Numbered from the stretch's first letter, positions 24,058 to 31,859 are shown. The stretch is DNA of 39,625 nt from Streptomyces inhibens (GCF_003389455.1 NZ_QUAC01000122.1:1-39625); one strand, 5' to 3'. Program-made: numbers and translations. Notes: generated by a model from the letters alone, not told the origin.

Positions 24058-24247
24058 ATCGATCACCTTGTGTCGAGGGGTGATCGCTCGCGCGCGGAGT
24101 TACGTCAACCGGAGTCAAGTGGCGTCAGCTGGAGTCGCGGGGCAGGGCCGGATGGGTCGGTCCTCGGTCGGTCCTCGGGTTGGTCCTTGGGTCGGTCCTC
24201 GGGCAGGTCCTGTGGCGCGGGGAGTCTCCGGCGAGCCGGCCCATGAA

Positions 24248-24263
24248 TGTGAACCAGATCACA
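24248..24263. promoter_or_regulatory. CRP/FNR-type palindrome
   Basis: TGTGA-N6-TCACA is a perfect copy of the classical CRP consensus and close to the GTG-N6-GNCAC motif I recall for Streptomyces Crp. It is 191 bp upstream of the M6 protease start and 145 bp upstream of the TetR start. Confidence 0.5.
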
Positions 24264-24282
24264 TGTGGGACGTGAAATATCC

Positions 24283-24337
24283 GGGGACGGTCTCCCCGTT
24301 TAACCAGGCGTCCGGATGAAACGGGGAGCGTCTCCCC
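24283..24337. promoter_or_regulatory. Pair of 15-bp TetR-type operators
   Basis: GGGGACGGTCTCCCC (24283-24297) and GGGGAGCGTCTCCCC (24323-24337) are near-identical palindromes 40 bp apart centre to centre, close to four helical turns. They lie directly upstream of the TetR gene at 24408 and are probably its autoregulatory operators. Confidence 0.6.
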
Positions 24338-24339
24338 GG

Positions 24340-24387
24340 TTCGGCACCGAAAGTGGATTCAGTACCGAACATCGGTTCGGCACCGAA
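24340..24387. repeat. Duplicated palindrome TTCGGCACCGAA
   Basis: Two identical 12-bp palindromes (24340-24351, 24376-24387) lie within longer matching segments (GGTTCGGCACCGAAAGT), 36 bp apart, between the TetR operators and the TetR start. They could be a second operator class or leader hairpins. Confidence 0.6.
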
Positions 24388-24407
24388 AGTCGAGGGGAGT
24401 GAGCCGC

Positions 24408-25082
24408 ATGACCGCCGTCGCCAGCTGCGCGAAGACCGGGCAGCAGGGGCAGCAGCAGGGGCAGCCGCCCCGTCTGCGGGCCGATGCCCTGCGTAACCGG
24501 GAGCGGATCATCGCGGCCGCCCGCGAGACCATGGTCGAGTTCGGGGCCGAGGTCTCGCTCGATGAAATAGCTCGACGTGCGGGAGTCGGCAATGCGACGC
24601 TTTATCGTCACTTCGCGGATCGCCTGGAGTTGATCCACCACGTCACGCTCTCCGTCATGTCCCGTACCGCGGACGCCGCGGAGAGCGCCCTTGCCGAGGA
24701 GTCCGATGCCTTCCGAGCGCTGAGGCGCTTCGTCCACGCTGCGGTGGAGGAGCGGATCGGGGCGCTGTGCCCCTTGCTCTCCGATGGCATCGACCGTGAC
24801 CACCCCGATCTGCTCGCCGCCCGCGAGCGCCTGGGGGCGGCCGTCGAGGCCGTCATGGGTGCCGCGCGCGACAGCGGCCAGCTGCGTACCGACATCGCCG
24901 TCGGTGACCTGATGGTCGCGCTCACCCAGCTCACCCGCCCGCTTCCCGGCAGTGCGTGTACCGATTTCGAGAAGTTCGTGCACCGGCATCTGCAGCTGTT
25001 CCTGGACGGTCTGCAGGCGCCCGCCCGCTCCGAACTGCCCGGTTCGGCCGCCACCTTGGAAGACCTGAGGCGCCGCTCGTAA
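24408..25082 (+). CDS. TetR family regulator of the adjacent efflux pump
   Basis: The 224-residue protein has a Gln-rich leader, then the helix-turn-helix RERIIAAARETMVEFGAEVS with RAGVGNATLYRHFADRLELI, and a C-terminal ligand domain (RFVHAAVEERIGALCPLLSD ... FEKFVHRHLQLFLDGL). ATG 24408 sits eight bases after GAGGGGAG; an in-frame GTG at 24399 would leave no ribosome-site spacing. The next gene, 174 bp downstream on the same strand, is a DHA2 exporter, a standard regulator-pump arrangement. Palindromes upstream suggest autoregulation. Confidence 0.9.
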   Translation: MTAVASCAKTGQQGQQQGQPPRLRADALRNRERIIAAARETMVEFGAEVSLDEIARRAGVGNATLYRHFADRLELIHHVTLSVMSRTADAAESALAEESDAFRALRRFVHAAVEERIGALCPLLSDGIDRDHPDLLAARERLGAAVEAVMGAARDSGQLRTDIAVGDLMVALTQLTRPLPGSACTDFEKFVHRHLQLFLDGLQAPARSELPGSAATLEDLRRRS

Positions 25083-25256
25083 CCGGGGGCAGCGCGCCGC
25101 ACAAACAGGCCTCCCACGTCCCGCCCGTCTTACCCGTCCGCCCGTCTTACGCGTCCCGTCGGCCGCCCCACGCGCCCCGGCCTTCGCACGTCTTCACGTT
25201 CACGCGTCCCGTTCTTCGCCCTTGTCCGCTCACCGCACCACTAGGTGGATCCCGCC

Positions 25257-26795
25257 ATGCCTGAAACAGCCACATATGCCGATCCCCGGCGCTGGAAAGC
25301 GCTGATATTCATCGCCCTCGCCCAGCTGATGGTCGTCCTCGACGCGACCATCGTGAACATCGCGCTGCCCTCCGCCCAGGTGGATCTCGGTATCACCGAC
25401 GCCAACCGGCAATGGGTGATCACCGCCTACGCGCTCGCCTTCGGCGGGCTGCTGCTGTTCGGCGGGCGGGTGGCCGACCTGTGGGGACGGAAGCGGACCT
25501 TCATCATCGGGCTGGTCGGATTCGCGGTCGCCTCCGCGCTCGGCGGGGCCGCGGCCAACCAGGGGATGCTGCTGGGCGCGCGTGCGCTGCAGGGTGTCTT
25601 CGGTGCGCTGCTGGCGCCCGCCGCGCTGTCGCTGCTGGCGGTGACGTTCACCGAGGCCAAGGAGCGCGCCAAGGCGTTCGGCATCTTCGGTGCGATCGCC
25701 GGTGGTGGCGGCGCCGTGGGCCTGATCCTCGGCGGTGTGCTGACCGAGTACATGAACTGGCGCTGGACCTTCTTCGTCAACATCCCGTTCGCCGTGGTTG
25801 CCGCGACCGGCGCCTTCCTGGTCATCCGGGAGCCCGCGGAGGGCCGTAACCCCTCCCGGCTGGACGTCCCCGGCGTCATCCTGGCCACGCTCGGCCTGGT
25901 CTCGCTGGTCTACGGGTTCACCCGCGCCGAGTCCGACGGCTGGCTGGCCGGCCCGACGCTCGGGCTGTTCGTCGCGGCCGCTGTGCTCCTGCTGGCGTTT
26001 GTGCTGGTCGAGTCCAAGGTGAAGGCGCCGCTGCTGCCGCTGCGGGTGGTCGCGGAGCGGAACCGCGCCGGTGTCTACGCGTCGCTGGGACTGGCCGTGA
26101 TCGGCATGTTCGGTCTCTTCCTCTTCCTGACCTACTACCTGCAGATCGTGAAGGGCTATACGCCGGTCGTGACCGGTCTGGCCTTCCTCCCGATGATCGT
26201 CGGCATGATCACCGGCTCGACGCAGATCGGCGCCCGGCTGATGACCCGCGTCCGGCCGCGGCTGCTGATGGCGCCCGGCTTCACGGTCGCCGCGCTCGGC
26301 ATGCTGGTGCTGACCCAGATCGACCTGGACACGTCCTACCCCGCGCTGATCCTGCCCGGGTTCCTGCTGATGGGCCTCGGCATGGGTACGGCGTTCATGC
26401 CGGCCATGTCGCTGGCCACGCACGGTGTCCAGCCGCGGGACGCCGGTGTCGCCTCCGCGATGGTCAACACCTCGCAGCAGGTGGGCGGCGCGATCGGTAC
26501 CGCCCTGCTGAACACCATCGCGGCCAGCGCCACCACCGCGTACGCCACCTCGCACGCGGCCGGCGCACGCTCGGCGGACCTGCTCAAGCTCCAGTCGATG
26601 GTGCACGGCTACAGCACCGCCATCTGGTGGGCGGTCGGCATCCTGGCCCTGGCGGGCGTAATCGCCTTCACCTTCATCAACACCGGACGGCCGGGCGCCG
26701 GTTCGCCGGTGGCCTCCTCCGACGACGGTGCGGGTGCGGCCGTGGGCGCGTCCGAGGACGGGGACGAGGTCCAGATTCCGGTGATGGTGCACTGA
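25257..26795 (+). CDS. DHA2-type MFS multidrug exporter (14 TM)
   Basis: The 512-residue exporter shows QLMVVLDATIVNIALPSAQ (TM1), RQWVITAYALAFGGLLLFGG, ADLWGRKRTFIIGL (motif A), GGVLTEYMNWRWTFFVNIPF (motif C) and MVNTSQQVGGAIGTALLNTI in the C-terminal half. It ends in a Gly/Ala/Asp-rich cytosolic tail. ATG 25257 follows AGGTGG at seven bases. It is a proton-coupled drug or antibiotic exporter of the EmrB/QacA subfamily, substrate unknown, presumably repressed by the TetR encoded upstream. Confidence 0.92.
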   Translation: MPETATYADPRRWKALIFIALAQLMVVLDATIVNIALPSAQVDLGITDANRQWVITAYALAFGGLLLFGGRVADLWGRKRTFIIGLVGFAVASALGGAAANQGMLLGARALQGVFGALLAPAALSLLAVTFTEAKERAKAFGIFGAIAGGGGAVGLILGGVLTEYMNWRWTFFVNIPFAVVAATGAFLVIREPAEGRNPSRLDVPGVILATLGLVSLVYGFTRAESDGWLAGPTLGLFVAAAVLLLAFVLVESKVKAPLLPLRVVAERNRAGVYASLGLAVIGMFGLFLFLTYYLQIVKGYTPVVTGLAFLPMIVGMITGSTQIGARLMTRVRPRLLMAPGFTVAALGMLVLTQIDLDTSYPALILPGFLLMGLGMGTAFMPAMSLATHGVQPRDAGVASAMVNTSQQVGGAIGTALLNTIAASATTAYATSHAAGARSADLLKLQSMVHGYSTAIWWAVGILALAGVIAFTFINTGRPGAGSPVASSDDGAGAAVGASEDGDEVQIPVMVH

Positions 26796-26802
26796 GGCAG
26801 GA

Positions 26803-26857
26803 GGGGCGGCGCGGCTCGCAGGGGCCCTGAGGGCCCGCGAAGGCCTTCCGCCGCCCC
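26803..26857. terminator. Bidirectional terminator-like hairpin
   Basis: GGGGCGGCG (26803-26811) pairs with CGCCGCCCC (26849-26857), enclosing GGGCCC palindromes, between the convergent exporter and MarR genes. Confidence 0.4.
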
Positions 26858-26946
26858 GGCCGCCCGTAGTTCACCTGAACCGGTGTCGTCCTCTTCCGGC
26901 TCTTTCACCCACCCGCGCGCCGGCCTCTTCCGGTTCCGCTGATCCG

Positions 26947-27444
26947 TCAGCGGAGCCAGGGGAGGTCGGCGCCTTGCGGTTGCAGTCCTTCGGTCATTAC
27001 CTGGCAGATCTCGGCAAGTTGGCCGATCTGTTCCGTGGAGAGACGGTCGAATATCGCCGCGCGGACGGCGGCGACGTGCCCGGGGGCGGCCTTCTCCAGT
27101 ACCCGCATTCCCTCGTCCGTGAGGTGGGCGTTCTGGCCCCGCTTGTCGGAGGGGCAGTTCTCCCGGCGCACCCAGCCGTTCTTCTCCAGGCGGGCGATCG
27201 CGTGGGAGAGCCGGGAACGGGTGATCTTCGCGTTCTGGGCCAGCTCGGTCATCCGCATCCGGCGCCGCGGCGCACGGGAGAGCTGGACGAGCAGGCCGTA
27301 ATAGACGTGCGGCATCCCGGCGTCGCGCTGTAGCTGACGGTCGAGGTGGTCCTCCAGGAGCGTGGTGGCGTGGAGGTAGCACTGCCAGGCGTATTGCTCC
27401 TCGTCACTGAGCCAGCGCGGCTCGGTTGCGGGTTCGTTGCTCAT
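26947..27444 (-). CDS. MarR family regulator
   Basis: The 165-residue winged-helix protein contains LQRDAGMPHVYYGLLVQLSR, the recognition region MTELAQNAKITRSRLSHAIARLEKNGWV and the wing RRENCPSDKRGQNAHLTDEGM, an unusual basic wing. MarR proteins bind palindromes as dimers and respond to phenolic or oxidant ligands. ATG 27444 is chosen; a GTG at 27453 is possible. It is divergent from the DODA-like dioxygenase, and a perfect palindrome lies between them. Confidence 0.9.
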   Translation of the reverse strand: MSNEPATEPRWLSDEEQYAWQCYLHATTLLEDHLDRQLQRDAGMPHVYYGLLVQLSRAPRRRMRMTELAQNAKITRSRLSHAIARLEKNGWVRRENCPSDKRGQNAHLTDEGMRVLEKAAPGHVAAVRAAIFDRLSTEQIGQLAEICQVMTEGLQPQGADLPWLR

Positions 27445-27515
27445 ACCATCCACTCTCTCACCGCTCGGAGAGTTATTTAAGTTTTAACAACGCCGGGTTA
27501 GGCTGGAATCTGACG

Positions 27516-27529
27516 CTTGAACATTCAAG
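27516..27529. promoter_or_regulatory. Candidate MarR box
   Basis: CTTGAA-CA-TTCAAG is a perfect 6+2+6 inverted repeat between the divergent MarR and dioxygenase genes. A second AT-rich imperfect palindrome (GTTATTTAAGTTTTAAC) lies near 27471-27487, next to the MarR start. The shape and position match MarR operators. Confidence 0.55.
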
Positions 27530-27600
27530 TATCAGGGTGTGCGGCGGCTGGATGTCGATGGCGCACCGACTACCGCCCAGTCTGCCGCTGTGGAGTTGTT

Positions 27601-28377
27601 ATGTCCGTAATGCCTGTCCTATATCTCAGTCATGGAGCGCCGCCGCTCGCCGACGACCCCTGGTGGCCGGACCAGCTGGCCGCGTGGTCCGCGCAGCTGC
27701 CGCGCCCCGCGGCCGTACTGATCGTCTCCGCCCACTGGGAGGAGGCGCCGCTCGCGCTCGGCGCCACGGAGACGGTGCCGCTGGTCCACGACTTCTGGGG
27801 CTTCCCGGAGCACTACCACCAGGTGACCTACCCGGCCCCCGGTGCGCCGCAGCTGGCCGAGCGGATCCGTAAGACGCTGCGTACGGCGGGCACGCCCGTG
27901 GCGGACATCCCCGACCGGGGGCTCGACCACGGTGCGTATGTGCCGCTCGTCGAGATGTACCCGGAGGCCGACATCCCCGTGCTGCAGATATCCCTGCCGA
28001 CGCTCGACCCGCGGCGGCTCCACGAGATCGGCCGCAAGCTCGCGCCGCTGCGCGAGGAGGGCGTGCTGATCATCGGCAGCGGTTTCTTCACCCACAATCT
28101 GGCGGCGCTGCGGCAGCTCGGGGACGGTACGCCCGCCTGGTCGGCGGAGTTCGACGACTGGGGGCGGCAGGCCCTGGAGGCCCAGGACCTCGACGCCCTC
28201 TTCGACTTTGCGCACAAGGCGCCGGCCGGACGGCTGGCCCATCCACGCACCGAGCACTTCGCGCCACTGTTCGTGACCCTGGGGGCCGCGGACGCCCAGG
28301 GGCAGCTGGACAGCGGGCGAAGTGTGATCGACGGGTTCTGGATGGGGCTGGCGAAGCGGTCGGTGCAGTTCGGCTGA
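27601..28377 (+). CDS. DODA-type extradiol aromatic-ring-opening dioxygenase
   Basis: This 258-residue LigB-superfamily protein shows the metal/active-site segments YLSHGAPPL, IVSAHWEEAP, GLDHGAYVPLVEMYP and IGSGFFTHNL, as in YgiD/DOPA 4,5-dioxygenase. These Fe(II) or Zn(II) enzymes cleave catechol rings next to a hydroxyl. ATG 27601 is used; ATG 27610 (MPVLYLSHG) is possible, and neither has a strong ribosome site. The divergent MarR regulator and the box between them suggest induction by a phenolic compound. Confidence 0.9.
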   Translation: MSVMPVLYLSHGAPPLADDPWWPDQLAAWSAQLPRPAAVLIVSAHWEEAPLALGATETVPLVHDFWGFPEHYHQVTYPAPGAPQLAERIRKTLRTAGTPVADIPDRGLDHGAYVPLVEMYPEADIPVLQISLPTLDPRRLHEIGRKLAPLREEGVLIIGSGFFTHNLAALRQLGDGTPAWSAEFDDWGRQALEAQDLDALFDFAHKAPAGRLAHPRTEHFAPLFVTLGAADAQGQLDSGRSVIDGFWMGLAKRSVQFG

Positions 28378-28390
28378 GAGCGGCCGGGGC

Positions 28391-28422
28391 GTAGGGGCCT
28401 ATGGGTGTAGGGGCCTATGGGC
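28391..28422 (+). repeat. 16-bp tandem duplication
   Basis: GTAGGGGCCTATGGGT is followed immediately by GTAGGGGCCTATGGGC in the short gap between two convergent genes. It is probably a slippage product. Confidence 0.85.
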
Positions 28423-28440
28423 ACAGAGGGGCAGCTGCCG

Positions 28441-29490
28441 TCAGTCGTCCTCGTCGATCAGGGCAACGGCGTTCAGGGCCGCCGACAGGGCGCGGGTGTC
28501 GCCGTCCTCGGAGGCCGCCGCCACGTCCAGAGCGGTGTCCGCGAACTTGATCGCATGCTCGTTGCCGTTGGCGACCGCCCGCTCGAAGACCTCTTCGGGC
28601 GTGACCGAGGAGGCGTCCGGTGCCGGTCGCGGGGTGCCGGCGGCGTAGATGGCGGTGACCGCCGAGGTCGCCGCCCAGGCGACCGCGAAGGAGCTCGCCC
28701 ACAGATCCCGCGGGAGTGCGGGCAGGGTGCGCAGCACCGCGTTCGGCGCGGTGGCGGCGTGCACCAGCATGATGCCGTTCCCGTGCCCGTAGTCGGCGTA
28801 GTTGAGGGTGGCGGCCCGGACGAGCGCCGTCAGGCCCGCGCGTACGGCCTCGGGGTCGTCGGGGACGTACAGCGACTCGGTGGTGCTCAACCACCCGGGG
28901 GTGTCGGTCAGTTGGGCGTAGCCGTTCACGGGTGTCACGCGCTGGTCGGCGATGCGGGGGAGGGCGGCCAGCGCCTCGGTGGGGGTGGCGCTGCCCGCGG
29001 GGTGCACGGCGGCGGGCAGCAGCAGATGGCGGGCGGCCCAGTAGCCGAGGGCGTGCGCGAACTCCGCGAGGCGCGGGGCGTCTTCCCCCTCCGTCAGCAG
29101 GCTGCGTACGGCATGGCCTAAGCGGATGACCGGATGGGTGGCGGCGCCGGCGATGCCGGGCAGCAGACGCGGCCACCACTCGGCGAGAATCTCGCGCCAG
29201 GGACGCTCGGCGACCCGGTCGGTGAAGTACGCGGTCCAGTCGGTGACCCGGCTCGTATCGCCCAGCGCCTCCTGCCAGTTGGCGTCGGTGATACGGGCGC
29301 GGGCGCTCGGTACGCCCTCCAGTTTGTTCTCGTACGCGTCGAGCCAGCGGTGGACGGTGTGGGCCTGGCCGTTGCGGATCATCGCTTCGACGGCCATCGG
29401 GCCGTGGTTGCTCAGAAAGCCCTTGAACTCCGGGCCGGAGGTGTGCAGGCGTTGCAGGGCTTCGTCGAGTGTGCCGCTCGTCGTATCCAT
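28441..29490 (-). CDS. Questin-oxidase-like family protein (DUF4243)
   Basis: The 349-residue protein matches what I recall of the questin oxidase-like family: FLSNHGPMAVEAMIRNGQA near the N-terminus, HPVIRLGHAVRSL in the middle and YGHGNGIMLVHAATAPNAVL further on. Fungal relatives perform Baeyer-Villiger-type ring opening of anthraquinones without an obvious cofactor motif. The conserved histidines are present. In actinobacteria the substrate is generally unknown. It converges with the ring-cleaving dioxygenase, so both neighbours may act on aromatic compounds, though no shared operon exists. Confidence 0.8.
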   Translation of the reverse strand: MDTTSGTLDEALQRLHTSGPEFKGFLSNHGPMAVEAMIRNGQAHTVHRWLDAYENKLEGVPSARARITDANWQEALGDTSRVTDWTAYFTDRVAERPWREILAEWWPRLLPGIAGAATHPVIRLGHAVRSLLTEGEDAPRLAEFAHALGYWAARHLLLPAAVHPAGSATPTEALAALPRIADQRVTPVNGYAQLTDTPGWLSTTESLYVPDDPEAVRAGLTALVRAATLNYADYGHGNGIMLVHAATAPNAVLRTLPALPRDLWASSFAVAWAATSAVTAIYAAGTPRPAPDASSVTPEEVFERAVANGNEHAIKFADTALDVAAASEDGDTRALSAALNAVALIDEDD

Positions 29491-29614
29491 GGCCCGAGGC
29501 TAGGTCGGCGGGTACCGGGCGCGTAACGGGCTTCCGGCCTACACCGCTGGTCGTAAGGCCGGAGGCGATCGGTCCGCAGGAGCGGGGCGGCCGCTGTCGT
29601 GATTCCGGAGGGTT

Positions 29615-29645
29615 CCCATACCGGACAGGAGGTGTCGGGTATGGG
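29615..29645. promoter_or_regulatory. Inverted repeat upstream of the PPOX gene
   Basis: CCCATACC (29615-29622) and GGTATGGG (29638-29645) form a perfect 8-bp inverted repeat with a 15-bp spacer, ending 15 bases before the PPOX start. It could be an operator or a leader hairpin. Confidence 0.4.
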
Positions 29646-29660
29646 GGGGAAGCTGCCGGC

Positions 29661-30236
29661 ATGACGAGTGAGAAGACAGACGGCGAGGGCAGTGCGGTCC
29701 GTGCAGCCGGCGGTGCGGGCAGCGGAGACGGCGTGGGCAAGGCGGTCGGCTGGGCGGCGGTCGAGGAGGCGGTGCCGGAGTTCGCCGGGCGGGTGCGGAA
29801 GCGGTTCGGGGCGTATCAGCACCATGTCCTGGCCACGCTCCGCAAGGACGGTGCGCCGCGGCTCACCGGCCTGGAGGCGGACTTCCGCCGCGGGGAACTG
29901 TGGCTGGGCATGATGCTGGGCTCGCGCAAGGCGCTTGACCTGCGGCGCGACCCTCGCTTCTCGCTGCACGCCAATCCGGGGCCGGGCACCGACCTGGCCG
30001 GCGGTGACGTCCGGGTGTCCGGGCGGGCGGTCGAGGTGACCGACGTGGAGGTGGTCGCGCGCTATGCGGCGGTGGCGCGGCCACCGGAGCCGTTCCATCT
30101 GTTCCGGGCGGAGCTGACGGAGGTGGTGCGTACGTACGTCGAGGATCCGTGTCTGGTGCTGGAGAGCTGGGTGCCGGGCCGGCCGCTGCGCACCATCCGT
30201 CGGACGTCGGACGACGCGGTGCGGCAGGTGGAGTGA
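29661..30236 (+). CDS. Pyridoxamine 5'-phosphate oxidase (PPOX) family protein
   Basis: The 191-residue flavin/F420-binding split-barrel protein has a low-complexity Gly/Ala N-terminus (about 40 residues), then FAGRVRKRFGAYQHHVLATL, APRLTGLEADFRRGELWLGM, RKALDLRRDPRFSLHANPGP and a C-terminal strand region LVLESWVPGRPLRTIRR. Ligand choice (FMN, F420 or heme) cannot be predicted. ATG 29661 has GGGGGAAG about nine bases upstream. The questin-oxidase-like gene is divergent, and a PPOX pseudogene on the other strand follows. Confidence 0.85.
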   Translation: MTSEKTDGEGSAVRAAGGAGSGDGVGKAVGWAAVEEAVPEFAGRVRKRFGAYQHHVLATLRKDGAPRLTGLEADFRRGELWLGMMLGSRKALDLRRDPRFSLHANPGPGTDLAGGDVRVSGRAVEVTDVEVVARYAAVARPPEPFHLFRAELTEVVRTYVEDPCLVLESWVPGRPLRTIRRTSDDAVRQVE

Positions 30237-30300
30237 GGCGGTCCGGTGCCTTGGGGCTCAACCGACGTTGCGGGTCCGGGGCGGCCGTCATCCGGTTCGA

Positions 30301-30556
30301 GGTGCCAGCTGGCGCGAACGGGTCGTCGGCCGGCGCCATGTCGTCGATGAGCAGGGAGACTTCGGGGCGGGCCCGGGCGTTGCGGTACTTCTGGCCGCGG
30401 CTCACCGCGGGCCCGCCGATGTCGATGGTGTCGTCGTCCGTTGAGCACGAAGCCGACCGGGCGCACCTGCGGGCCGCCGTCCGGCCCGGTGGTCGCGAGG
30501 CGGGCCGGCGGGCGGCCGGTGAGGTAGGCGCGCTCCCTAGGTGTGAAGGCGTTCGT
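30301..30556 (-). pseudogene. Decayed F420-type PPOX oxidoreductase
   Basis: Reading from 30556, the codon where ATG is expected is ACG. The frame gives NAFTPRERAYLTGRPPARLA, TGPDGGPQVRPVGFVLN, then must shift by one base near 30436-30441 to continue DDDTIDIGGPAV, SRGQKYRNARARPEVSLLID, DMAPADDPFAPAGT. After 30301 similarity stops, leaving about 85 of the usual 130-150 residues. Start loss, frameshift and truncation together make this a pseudogene. It lies head to tail with an intact but divergent PPOX gene. Confidence 0.78.
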
Positions 30557-30597
30557 GGCGGCGGCGCCTCGGAGCCGCGCCTCGGAGCGTTGCCGCC

Positions 30598-31149
30598 TCA
30601 GTGCGTCGCCACGGGGAGGCGATGGTGGCGGTGGGGCTCGTGGGGGCGGTGTTCGCCGTGCGGTTCGCGGACGCGGTGGGTGCGGAAGATGTAGAGAGCA
30701 ACGACGAACATGCAGGCGGCGAAGGTGAAGCCGAAGGCGCATGACTTGAGGATCGATTCCCCGCCGAGGCTGTAGGCCCAGCCGATCGAGGCGCCGAAGA
30801 GCGCGCCGTAGGCGAGCGCCCGGGTCTCGGTGACCATGGACGACTGGAAGTGGGCCACCATGAGCCCCAGCACCCCGGTGACCACGGCCGCGGCCAGCCC
30901 GTACAGCATGGCCGGGCCGCCCTTGGTGCCGTCGGTGTGGGTGCGGAAGATCGTGAAGCAGCCGAAGGCGAGCGCCGTGATGATCGGCAGCGACACTCTG
31001 GGCGGGATGCGCTTGGCCCTGGCGGCCATTCCGGCCATGCCCGAGGCCCGCTCCGGGGTGTGGGCGTTGGCCGTCGCACCGCGTTCGACGTCGACGGTGC
31101 CGTGTGAGCGGGCGGCCCTCGCGCCGTGCCGCTGAGCGTGCTGGTCCAT
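30598..31149 (-). CDS. Four-TM membrane protein with His-rich tail
   Basis: The 183-residue protein has a polar 50-residue N-terminus, four TM helices (SLPIITALAFGCFTIF; MLYGLAAAVVTGVLGLMVAH; ALAYGALFGASIGWAY; AFGFTFAACMFVVALYIF) and a C-terminal tail with nine histidines in about 25 residues (HGEHRPHEPHRHHRLP). The tail could bind Zn, Ni or Cu at the cytoplasmic face, but no family or function is recognised. A GAGGAG ribosome site precedes ATG 31149. Confidence 0.72.
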   Translation of the reverse strand: MDQHAQRHGARAARSHGTVDVERGATANAHTPERASGMAGMAARAKRIPPRVSLPIITALAFGCFTIFRTHTDGTKGGPAMLYGLAAAVVTGVLGLMVAHFQSSMVTETRALAYGALFGASIGWAYSLGGESILKSCAFGFTFAACMFVVALYIFRTHRVREPHGEHRPHEPHRHHRLPVATH

Positions 31150-31274
31150 GACGGGCTCCTCTCGATTGCCCCGCTGCCCTCCAGTCCAGGCGACACCCGG
31201 GTGCCGCCCGCGTCAACTGGATCAGCGGGCAACGGAGTCGGGGCGGAGCGGGCGGCGTGGGCGGCGGAGCGGGT

Positions 31275-31859
31275 TCAGCCCAGGTCTTTCTGGTACCAGG
31301 CCGCGTCCCAGTAGCGGCCGAACTTGCGGCCCACCTCCGTGTACGTACCGATGTGCCGGAAGCCGAAGCGGGTGTGCAGGCGGGTGGACGGCTCGTTCGG
31401 CTGGGTGATCCCGGCGTAGGCGCGATGCACGTCCTCGTCGGCCAGCGCCTCGAACAGGGCCTTGTAGAGCAGCGTGCCGACGCCCCGGCCGGCGGTGTGC
31501 GGCGCGCAGTAGACCGTGACCTCGACGGAAGGGGCGTAGGCGGCCTTCGGGCGGAACGCGCTGCTGGTCGCGTAACCGAGCAGTGCGCCGTCGCCCGGCA
31601 AAGCGGCTTCGTCACTGGGCAACGCACCACCCGGTAGGCCGGCCGCCGGCCCGTTGTGCGGCTTTTTCGCCTGATCTGTCGTCTCCTGTGCAACCACAAG
31701 GCGATGCGGGCCGTCTTGGGGGTGGGAGAGCAACCACGGGCGGCGCTCCTCGGGAGTGAAGGGCTCCATGTCGAATGTGATGCACGTCTCACGGATGTAG
31801 TGGTTGTAAAGATCCGTAAGGGCCGGGAGGTCCGCTTCGACGCCCGCCCTGACCTGCAC
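31275..31859 (-). CDS. Phosphinothricin-acetyltransferase-like GNAT
   Basis: The 194-residue GNAT contains LTDLYNHYIRETCITFDMEP (typical of the PAT/Bar group), VEVTVYCAPHTAGRGVGTLL (motif A with RGVG), LADEDVHRAYAGITQPNEPS and GFRHIGTYTEVGRKFGRYWD. An insertion of about 33 residues rich in Pro/Gly/Ala (TTDQAKKPHNGPAAGLPGG onward) separates VVAQE from LLGYA, where relatives have only a few residues. No in-frame ATG exists. GTG 31859 has GCAGGAG nine bases upstream; GTG 31880 is an alternative. It may detoxify amine-bearing antimetabolites. It is divergent from hrdD. Confidence 0.82.
   Translation of the reverse strand: MQVRAGVEADLPALTDLYNHYIRETCITFDMEPFTPEERRPWLLSHPQDGPHRLVVAQETTDQAKKPHNGPAAGLPGGALPSDEAALPGDGALLGYATSSAFRPKAAYAPSVEVTVYCAPHTAGRGVGTLLYKALFEALADEDVHRAYAGITQPNEPSTRLHTRFGFRHIGTYTEVGRKFGRYWDAAWYQKDLG

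Larger units (their letters stand above)
24058..24407. other. 350-bp repeat- and palindrome-rich intergenic region
   Basis: This divergent region between the M6 protease and TetR genes holds five imperfect 12-bp tandem units (about 24155-24212, consensus GTCGGTCCTCGG). It also holds a CRP-like palindrome (24248), two 15-bp TetR-type palindromes (24283, 24323) and two copies of TTCGGCACCGAA (24340, 24376). No gene was seen. Confidence 0.8.

Noticed and set aside
24248..24263. Linking the CRP-like site to the CYTH protein as its cAMP source
   Set aside because: The CYTH family has several non-cyclase activities, and nothing in the sequence connects the two loci.
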